A stretch of DNA of 64,000 nucleotides from Sphingomonas sp. ERG5 (GTDB taxonomy: Bacteria; Pseudomonadota; Alphaproteobacteria; Sphingomonadales; Sphingomonadaceae). The translations under genes and the position numbers were made by a program. The stretch is taken from NCBI RefSeq assembly GCF_000803065.1, contig NZ_JSXI01000048.1, forward strand, positions 1 through 64,000, given 5' to 3'. This document shows, one piece after another, positions 18,651 to 24,786 of this stretch (positions within the stretch are counted from its first letter, which is position 1; the number at the start of each line of letters is the position of its first letter). The notes below the pieces were generated by a model. The model was not told where the DNA came from. It worked only from the letters and a program-made list of their open reading frames with translations, and ran no database searches.

Positions 18651-20120
18651 ATGGACACCATAGCCGGTCAAGCCGAAGCAGCGGCGGCGCGTGCGCGCCG
18701 GCTGCCGCTCAAGCACAAGCTCGGCTTTGCCGTCGGCGGCCTGGTCGACGGCACGGCGCTGCACCCGCTCAACATCTTCCTGCTCTTCTATCTGACCAGC
18801 GTCGCGGGGATGGCGCCCGGCCTGGCTGGCGCAGCGATTGCGGCGGGCCTGGTCGTGGACGCGATTGCCGACCCGCTCATCGGCTCGGTGTCCGATCATT
18901 GCCGGTCGAGATTTGGCCGCAGGCTTCCTTTCATGCTCGGCGCGCTGCTGCCGATCGCCTTAAGTCTCACATTGCTCTTTTCGCTGCCGGTATCGCTCGG
19001 CGGCATCGGATTATTCGCCTGGGTGGCCGTCCTGTCGGTGGCGCTGCGCGTGTCCGTGTCGCTGTTCCTGCTGCCGGTGACCGCCCTCGGCGCCGAGCTC
19101 TCCGACGATTATCGCGAACGCTCCACGCTGATGACGCTGCGCTGGTTCTTCTTCATGTCGGGCGGTATCGCCGGACTCCTGCTCGGTTTCGGCGTGTTCT
19201 TCGCCGGGCCCGAAGGCCTGATGGCGCGCGGCCAGTATACGCCGTTCGCGATCTCGCTATCACTGATCGTCATCGGCGGCGGACTGGTGGCCTGCCGGAC
19301 GGCGCTGGCGACCCGCGGGCGGGAACATCCGCCCATGGCCGGATCGCATTCCGCCTCAGCCTTTTCCAGAGAACTCGCCGAGTGCCTGCGCAATCCGTCA
19401 TTCCGCATCGTGCTGGCAACCAACATATTGTTTTTCGTCGGTTTCGGGGTCAACAGCGTGCTCGGAATCCATGCCAATACGCTGTTCTGGAAGCTGACCG
19501 GCGGACAGACCCAGGCCGTCACCATGGCGCTGTTTTTCGGCCTGTTCCTCGGCGCGCCGCTGGGTGGCCTGCTGCTCGCGCGGCTGGAGAAGCGCACGGT
19601 CCTGGCGCTGGGCATTTCAATGCTGCTGGCGTGCCAGTCCGCCCCGGTACTGCTGCGCCTTGCCGGCCTTTTCCCGTTCGAAGGCAGTGCTCTCGCAACG
19701 GTGTTGACACTCTTCGCGCTGATGATGGGCATGTTCATGGGCGCGGCCGGAATTGCCATGAACGCAATGGGGCCGGACGTGGCCGACCAGCATGAAGTGC
19801 TGTTCGGCACCCGGCGCGAAGGCCTGTTCGCGGCGGGCAACGCCTTTGCCAACAAGGCTGCATCGGCGGGCGGTACGCTTGTTGCCGGCTTGCTGCTCGG
19901 TTTCATCGCGTTGCCGAAGGATGCCACCGGGCATCTCGCCGGGGGCGATGTGCCGGAGCGCAGCCTGCACTTGCTCGGCCTCGTTTATGGTCCCGGTGCC
20001 GCTCTGTTTTCACTGATGGCAGTGTTGACGATCCTGAAATACCGGATCGACCGGGAGGCCCATGCCCGGAACATCGCCGCGTTGAGCAGTCGGCGACTGG
20101 CCATGAAGGTCGGAGCATGA
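18651..20120 (+). CDS. GPH family sugar:cation symporter (MFS)
   Basis: Membrane transporter of 489 residues of the glycoside-pentoside-hexuronide family (melibiose-permease like). Signatures are GGLVDGTALHPLNIF near the N-terminus and the cytoplasmic DPLIGSVSDHCRSRFGRR loop after helix 2. The start at 18651 has GGAG seven bases upstream; a second ATG at 18633 overlaps the rhamnosidase stop. It probably brings rhamnose-containing oligosaccharides or glycosides across the inner membrane for the preceding enzyme. Confidence 0.9.
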   Translation: MDTIAGQAEAAAARARRLPLKHKLGFAVGGLVDGTALHPLNIFLLFYLTSVAGMAPGLAGAAIAAGLVVDAIADPLIGSVSDHCRSRFGRRLPFMLGALLPIALSLTLLFSLPVSLGGIGLFAWVAVLSVALRVSVSLFLLPVTALGAELSDDYRERSTLMTLRWFFFMSGGIAGLLLGFGVFFAGPEGLMARGQYTPFAISLSLIVIGGGLVACRTALATRGREHPPMAGSHSASAFSRELAECLRNPSFRIVLATNILFFVGFGVNSVLGIHANTLFWKLTGGQTQAVTMALFFGLFLGAPLGGLLLARLEKRTVLALGISMLLACQSAPVLLRLAGLFPFEGSALATVLTLFALMMGMFMGAAGIAMNAMGPDVADQHEVLFGTRREGLFAAGNAFANKAASAGGTLVAGLLLGFIALPKDATGHLAGGDVPERSLHLLGLVYGPGAALFSLMAVLTILKYRIDREAHARNIAALSSRRLAMKVGA

Positions 20121-20420
20121 CCATGAGCGGTGTGAGTCGCGGTCATCACCGGCCCCGATTTCCGCCCTTGTTTCGAATAAAAAACCACCTCTGATAAGCG
20201 GGATTTGGAACGCTGATTTTCCACTTGTTTTCAATGACAGCGGTGAGCTGACGCTGTTCTTGCCAAACCAGCGGGCACAAGGCGCAATATTGTCCAGTCA
20301 TGTCAAAGAGCGTGGCGGAGCACCGGCTGGCATCCCAGTCCGCCGACGCGCTGACACGACCGGCGGCAGGATTGAATCGACGCAGCCCGCCTGCCGTCCG
20401 GTGATGACTGTCGATCCGTC
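20121..20420. other. intergenic region holding a repeat-family fragment
   Basis: 300 bp between the convergent GPH and TetR genes. It includes an imperfect inverted repeat (ACAGCG 20237-20242 with CGCTGT 20252-20257). A block at about 20284-20385 is clearly related to sequence at about 21588-21695 and more weakly to 27765-27860 (see repeat entries). No gene was recognised. Confidence 0.5.
20284..20385. repeat. dispersed intergenic repeat, copy 1
   Basis: Starts with CAATATTGTCCAGTCATG, continues with an AAAGAGC core and ends in ATTGAATC. The same order of blocks is found at 21588-21695 and, more diverged, at 27765-27860. It is non-coding in all three places and lies at gene ends, which fits a mobile or REP-like intergenic element. 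Confidence 0.5.
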
Positions 20421-21065
20421 CTAGGAACGAGCGCGGTCGCGCTCAGCGTTCACATGGCCGAACAATTCCATCAGATAGGCGACGCTCGCCTCGGTCTGGG
20501 CCTCTTCGCCCTGGACCAGTTCGGTGATGGCAAGCCCGCGAAACGCGGCCACGAACACGCGCATGGCCACCGCGAGATTAGCGGGAGGCTCGATGCCCAG
20601 TTCGGCATAATAGCCCTTGAGCCCGCTCAGGACGCGGTGCTCGATATTGCTTTCGGCCGCGCGCAGCTTCGCGCTGAGATCGGGGTCCGCGCGCGCCGCC
20701 AGAAGGATTTCGTCCACCGCGATCCCCGGCTCGCGCAGCATCCCCGAGAGAACATGCCGGGGCAACTCCTTCAGATAGGCCTCGGTCCCGATCCGCTTGC
20801 GAGTCTCCTCGATCAGCCGCCGCTCTTCGAGATGGACCGCGTCGCGCACAGCCACCATCAAATCCGCCTTACTGGCGAAATGGTAGGAAATGATGCCGCG
20901 ACTGACACCAGCTTCTTTCGCCACCTCGGCGATTGTCACCGCGCTATAGCCCATTCGGTACAGGCACCCGATCGTGGCATCGAGAATCCGCCGTCTTGTA
21001 TCGGCAGTCCGGTCTTCCTGCTTGCGGCGGACGGGTTTTGGGGCGGCGGAGGACGAGGAGGACAT
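20421..21065 (-). CDS. TetR family transcriptional regulator
   Basis: Regulator of 214 residues. The N-terminal helix-turn-helix spans about residues 20-65 (TRRRILDATIGCL, then SAVTIAEVAKEAGVSRGIISYHF). The C-terminal ligand domain resembles BetI-type members (TetR_C_6-like). The frame extends to 21173, but the start at 21065 (MSSSSSAAPKP) gives the usual length; an ATG at 21089 is also possible. It is convergent with the rhamnosidase-symporter operon and may control it. Confidence 0.88.
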   Translation of the reverse strand: MSSSSSAAPKPVRRKQEDRTADTRRRILDATIGCLYRMGYSAVTIAEVAKEAGVSRGIISYHFASKADLMVAVRDAVHLEERRLIEETRKRIGTEAYLKELPRHVLSGMLREPGIAVDEILLAARADPDLSAKLRAAESNIEHRVLSGLKGYYAELGIEPPANLAVAMRVFVAAFRGLAITELVQGEEAQTEASVAYLMELFGHVNAERDRARS

Positions 21066-21432
21066 GTGCTTCGCTTGGAGCCTGATCATGAGGGGGCCGA
21101 TAAGGGCACCCGGCACGTAAGCACACAGCCCGTCCGGATGCCAACAGTTAGACCAGGTGAGGCTGACGCTCATTCAGCGACAGCCGCCCTCGCCGCTCGT
21201 ATGGCTGCGGCGATTGCTTGCTGGGCGCGAACCGTCGTCAGCACCTACCGGCCAACTATCCCCGCAGCAGCCTCGACGCATGACCGACATGCCCGTGTCG
21301 ACCGCCTTTCCGGACAGACACGGCAAAGCCAGGCAAGGTCAGGGCAATCGCCACTTTCACGATGAGCCGCAACGATTCGCGTCCGACGACCGACGTGTTT
21401 GCACGCTGTTTCGCGCTGATATTTCGGCGTAA

Positions 21433-21582
21433 TTTTTTCCATGCTGTTAAGTTGGATTTTCGACCAGAATTTTCTTCTTATTTTCAATAACTTGGAGGAC
21501 AATATGCTGTTATTGAATAACAGCAAGGAACAGCAGGCATAACAGCATCGAACAGCACGCTGCTTTCATCGGAACAACAGCC
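21433..21582 (+). repeat. AACAGC-word iterated element, copy A
   Basis: The element begins with a T-rich tract and a 22-nt stretch (21441-21462) that is identical at 63827-63848. A near-perfect palindrome follows: TGCTGTTATT (21505-21514), G, AATAACAGCA (21516-21525). Direct AACAGC words then start at 21519, 21529, 21541, 21551 and 21576, with spacings of 10, 12, 10 and 25 bp. The near one-turn spacing suggests that several protein monomers bind the same helix face. The second copy near 63.9 kb has the same order of parts. Confidence 0.75.
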
Positions 21583-21587
21583 CGGAA

Positions 21588-21695
21588 CGTCCAATATTTT
21601 CCCAGTCATGCGAAAGAGCAGGACGGAAAGCCTGATGGCTTCCCATCCACCGCCATTGTCGCACGGCTCCTGTCGCTATTGAATCAGCGCCACCC
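21588..21695. repeat. dispersed intergenic repeat, copy 2
   Basis: Contains CCAATATTTTCCCAGTCATG, then GCGAAAGAGCAGGACGG, a TTCCCATCCACC block and ATTGAATC. These blocks match copy 1 (20284-20385) in the same order and copy 3 (27765-27860) more loosely. Confidence 0.5.
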
Positions 21696-21877
21696 GGCAC
21701 GCCGCCTGCCACGGGATGCCGAGCTCGGGTCGAGATCACATCGGATCGAACCGCTCCGTTCGACAAGATCATTTCCGCCTTCATCCTCGCAAAGACGACG
21801 CCCCCACCTCTTCCCGCTGCGGGTCAAGGCTGCGGGTCAAGGCTGCGGCAGACCGGCCTGTGTCTCTGTCCGCGCTT

Positions 21878-22342
21878 TCAAATGGGCAATGCGCTGGTCG
21901 CCTTGATCTCCGACAGCGCGACGATCGAGTTGATCTCCTGGATCCCTGGCAGGTGCGACAAAGTGTCGAAGAAGAACCGCTCATAGGCTTCGATATCTCG
22001 AGCGACGATGCGCAGCATGAAGTCGACCGACCCCATCAGGACATAGCATTCAAGGACTTCGGGCAGGTCGCGGATGGCTTCGGAAAATTCGTCGAGATTG
22101 GCGCGACCGTGCGCGTTCAGCTTCACCTGGGCAAAGACCTGCGCGTTCAGACCGACCTTCCGGCGATCGACGAGGGCAACCCTGCGCGTGATGATTCCGT
22201 CGCGTTCAAGGCGCTCGACGCGGCGGTAGCACGGGGTGGCGGACAGCCCCACCTCCTCCGCCAGCGCCGCCATGGTCAGGCTCGCGTCGCGCTGGAGCGC
22301 AATCAGGATCTTGCGCTCATACGCATCCAAGACATCGGTCAT
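21878..22342 (-). CDS. Lrp/AsnC family transcriptional regulator
   Basis: Leucine-responsive-type regulator of 154 residues. It has an N-terminal helix-turn-helix (about 8-60: LDAYERKILIALQRDASLTM, then ATPCYRRVERLERDGII) and a C-terminal RAM/AsnC ligand domain (about 70-145). It is divergent from a leucine-type amino-acid dehydrogenase, with 122 bp and AT-rich symmetric sites between them. It probably senses branched-chain or aromatic amino acids and controls that gene. Confidence 0.93.
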   Translation of the reverse strand: MTDVLDAYERKILIALQRDASLTMAALAEEVGLSATPCYRRVERLERDGIITRRVALVDRRKVGLNAQVFAQVKLNAHGRANLDEFSEAIRDLPEVLECYVLMGSVDFMLRIVARDIEAYERFFFDTLSHLPGIQEINSIVALSEIKATSALPI

Positions 22343-22345
22343 TTT

Positions 22346-22424
22346 AACTCATATCCCATTTGAAATGAGTTTATATATCCCATATATCGCCCATAATCGC
22401 CAATATTAAGTGAGATCACCCACT
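22346..22424. promoter_or_regulatory. Lrp-type divergent control region
   Basis: AT-rich region between lrp and the dehydrogenase. It has inverted repeats AACTCAT (22346-22352) with ATGAGTT (22365-22371), and AGTG with CACT around 22409-22424, with ATATAT stretches between. Multiple symmetric AT-rich sites are typical of Lrp binding. Assignment is from symmetry and position. Confidence 0.5.
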
Positions 22425-22464
22425 AAATCCGTGGCAATTTTCTCCCGACAACAGGAGAATGAAA

Positions 22465-23538
22465 ATGCCCCATCGCGTTGGCAGGGAGGCGGCGCTTCCA
22501 GAGCATATCGAGATGATCGAGGATCCGGTCAGCGGTCTTCGCGGTGCGATCGTGATTCACTCCACGCGCCTCGGCCCCGCGGCCGGGGGCTGCCGTCTGT
22601 GGCATTATTCGAACGACAATGCTCTTCTGAACGACGCGCTGAGGCTCGCCGAGGGGATGAGTTACAAGAACGCGATGGCCGGCTTGCCGCTCGGCGGTGG
22701 CAAGGCGGTGCTTCAGCGGCCCGCAGGCGATTTTGACCGCGCGGCGCTGTTCCAGGCATTTGGTCGCGCAGTCCAGCGGCTGGAAGGCACCTACATCACC
22801 GCGGAGGACGTCGGGTCGAGCGTTGCCGACATGACGGCCGCCAGCAGCGAAACAGCTTATGTGGCAGGCCTGGCGTCAATGGGTGACCGCCCGGGCGGCG
22901 ATCCCTCCCCCTGGACAGCGCGCGGCGTCTTCGTCGCGATGCAAGCCGCTGTCCAACGGCGATCCGGCGGATCGCTTGATGGCGCGACTGTCGCCGTCCA
23001 AGGCTTGGGTTCCGTGGGAAATGCGCTCTGCAGCCTTCTCCATGAGGCCGGCGCACGTCTGATCGTTACCGACCCTCGCACCGAGGCGGTCAGGGCGGCC
23101 GAAGAGAAATGGAGCGCCAAGGCTGTGGCGCTTGACGACATTCTCGACGCGAAGGCCGATATATTCGCCCCTTGCGCACTGGGCGGCGTGCTCGATGGAC
23201 ACGCAATCGCGCGCTTGCGCGTGAAACTGGTATGCGGCGCGGCCAACAATCAGCTTGCCGACAGCGGAGCGGACGGCCTGCGCCTGACCCGGCGCCGCAT
23301 TGACTATGCGCCCGATTTCGTCGTGAACGCCGGGGGAATCATCAACGTCGCCGCCGAATATCTGAACTGGACCGGAGCAGAAGTGCAGGATCGCGTCGCG
23401 GCCATCGCCGGCCGGCTGGTTGCGGTGCTGGACCAGGCCGATGCGCACCATATTCCACCAGCGGAAATGGCTCACCGGCTGGCAAAGGATGCGATCGCCA
23501 TCGGCACCCCTGTGGATCGAGAAGCGATCCACGCATGA
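22465..23538 (+). CDS. leucine dehydrogenase-like amino acid dehydrogenase
   Basis: Glu/Leu/Phe/Val dehydrogenase of 357 residues, which deaminates a branched-chain or aromatic L-amino acid with NAD. Visible parts are the substrate-site GPAAGGCRLW, the catalytic lysine in AGLPLGGGKAV, the acidic TAEDVGSS segment and the nucleotide-binding VQGLGSVGNAL. The start at 22465 is preferred over 22459 because AGGAG lies 7 bases before it and only one base before the other. It is controlled by the divergent Lrp and translationally coupled to the small ACT-like gene. Confidence 0.9.
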   Translation: MPHRVGREAALPEHIEMIEDPVSGLRGAIVIHSTRLGPAAGGCRLWHYSNDNALLNDALRLAEGMSYKNAMAGLPLGGGKAVLQRPAGDFDRAALFQAFGRAVQRLEGTYITAEDVGSSVADMTAASSETAYVAGLASMGDRPGGDPSPWTARGVFVAMQAAVQRRSGGSLDGATVAVQGLGSVGNALCSLLHEAGARLIVTDPRTEAVRAAEEKWSAKAVALDDILDAKADIFAPCALGGVLDGHAIARLRVKLVCGAANNQLADSGADGLRLTRRRIDYAPDFVVNAGGIINVAAEYLNWTGAEVQDRVAAIAGRLVAVLDQADAHHIPPAEMAHRLAKDAIAIGTPVDREAIHA

Positions 23539-23837
23539 TGCCGGCCGCCCAGCTCAATCCAGACAGATTGTCGGCGTTGAGGCAATGGACGGTCGTCGCG
23601 ACCCCTGGACCACAACTCCTGTTGAAAGTGCTCGGCCTGTTTGCGCTTCAGGACGTTCTTCCGGTGAGCTTGCACGCCGAAGCCGATGACAATCAGTTGA
23701 CGATCATCCTGGACGAGCAAAGGCTTGATCATCATCGCTCACTGCTGATCGCAGAGAAGATACGATCGATGATCGGTGTCGTCCGTGTGGATCTGGTCGA
23801 CCATCCGGCACGCGCAATGGCCGATGAGACGGCGTGA
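23535..23837 (+). CDS. small ACT-domain-like protein
   Basis: Protein of 100 residues overlapping the dehydrogenase stop by 4 bp (ATGA). Residues about 20-90 have the beta-alpha-beta pattern of an ACT domain and resemble the small subunit of acetolactate synthase II (IlvM): VVATPGPQLLLKVLGLFALQ, then ILDEQRLDHHRSLLIAEKI. It could bind an amino acid and modulate the neighbouring dehydrogenase. No catalytic partner of IlvM type is nearby, so this role is inferred. Confidence 0.65.
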   Translation: MMPAAQLNPDRLSALRQWTVVATPGPQLLLKVLGLFALQDVLPVSLHAEADDNQLTIILDEQRLDHHRSLLIAEKIRSMIGVVRVDLVDHPARAMADETA

Positions 23838-23838
23838 C

Positions 23839-23875
23839 GAAGTCGGCAATCGTGACAAACACGACTGCCGACTTC
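23839..23875 (+). terminator. hairpin after dehydrogenase operon
   Basis: Perfect 10-bp stem GAAGTCGGCA (23839-23848) with TGCCGACTTC (23866-23875). A smaller CGTG and CACG stem lies inside it. It begins two bases after the ACT-like stop codon. No T-run follows, so termination may be Rho-assisted. Confidence 0.6.
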
Positions 23876-23917
23876 CTCACATATCGACGGAGCATGCTCC
23901 GTAATGCGTTCTGACGC

Positions 23918-24394
23918 CTAGCTTGCCGGCGCGTCCTTTTTCGCCCGCGGCTTGCGCGCAGGCTTCACCGCCGCTGGTTCGGGCGATGCCGCCTTCGCTG
24001 TGGGTTTGCGGCCCAGGCCGATCTTGTGCGCGAGTTGGCGACGCTGTTCGGCATAGCTGGCCGCAACCATGGGATAGGATTTCGGCAGGCCGAAGGCTTC
24101 CCTGTATCCATCGGGCGTATAGCCGTGCAGCGACAGATGCCGCTTGAGCATCCGGTACGGCTTCCCATCGATCAGGCTGATCAGATGGTCGGGCTTGATC
24201 GACGCGCGGATCGAGACGGCGGGCTGCGGCTTTTCATCCGGAGCCTCTGCGGCCGGCGCTTCCAGTTCCTGAAGCGCGCCGAACACCTTTTGGATGAGCG
24301 GGGCCAAATCGCCGATCGCGACGCTGTTGTTGTTCACATGCGCGGACACGATGTCGGCGGTCAGGGAAATCAAGGTTTCATTGTCTGTTGGCAC
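23918..24394 (-). CDS. MucR/Ros family regulator lacking the zinc cysteines
   Basis: Chromatin-binding regulator of the Ros/MucR family. A GTG at 24394 with AGGAG six bases upstream is chosen as the start, giving 158 residues that begin VPTDNETLISLTADIVSAHV as the family does. The DNA-binding part has KPYRMLKRHLSLHGYTPDGY and the AFGLPKSYPMVAASYAEQR tail. Where Ros has two zinc cysteines, this protein reads LISLIDGK, so both are absent. Metal-free Ros homologues are known in rhizobia. The C-terminus is Lys/Ala-rich. Confidence 0.88.
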   Translation of the reverse strand: MPTDNETLISLTADIVSAHVNNNSVAIGDLAPLIQKVFGALQELEAPAAEAPDEKPQPAVSIRASIKPDHLISLIDGKPYRMLKRHLSLHGYTPDGYREAFGLPKSYPMVAASYAEQRRQLAHKIGLGRKPTAKAASPEPAAVKPARKPRAKKDAPAS

Positions 24395-24786
24395 TGGCTG
24401 CTCCTGATAATAGCCCCCTTTTAGCGCGATACTCCCGAATTTGCCAAGCAAGCCTGTCCCTCGCCCGGCCTGCCGCTTCTGAGCCTAACGGCCACGATCT
24501 GCAATGGCGTTCAGTTTCGACGCGCCATGCAACGGTCACCACACCGCATGGCGGCCGCAGCAAGGGTGGCGCGGCCGCACTCCAATTCCCCTTTGCTTGA
24601 TCGGATTGCGCGCTGATAATTTTCTAAATATGACAATTTTATCTAATTAGGATTGCATTCTCTGCAACAACCTGATCTTATCATAATCGCTAAATGTTGA
24701 GCGCGCCAACGGCTTCCGGTGAGAAAGAGATGAAGTCGGGCGCATGCAACGAATTTTTTCCGATCTGCAAACAAAGGGGGGAATGC
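24395..24786. other. intergenic region with TonB receptor promoter
   Basis: About 390 bp between the divergent mucR and receptor genes. The right half is AT-rich and holds the bipartite motif described at 24613-24655. No gene seen. Confidence 0.5.
24613..24655 (+). promoter_or_regulatory. bipartite AT-rich operator/promoter of the receptor gene
   Basis: CTGATAAT (24613-24620) and TTTCTAA (24621-24627) are followed by ATGACA and then ATCTAATTAGGATT (24641-24654). The same blocks in the same order occur at 30277-30318 upstream of the membrane serine hydrolase. The CTAATTAGGAT part would lie between -35 and -10 if ATGACA is the -35, which is where a repressor would block polymerase. Confidence 0.6.

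Larger units (their letters stand above)
21066..21877. other. long intergenic region with iterated repeats
   Basis: 812 bp between TetR and Lrp with no recognisable gene. It holds one copy of the AACAGC-word element (about 21433-21582) directly followed by copy 2 of the dispersed repeat (21588-21695). Short frames on the minus strand here are by-products of the repeat. Confidence 0.6.

Noticed and set aside
21245..21526. Minus-strand frame of 93 codons sharing KIQLNS with a frame at 63796-63993
   Set aside because: The shared residues come from the AACAGC repeat; the frames differ elsewhere and have no ribosome site.
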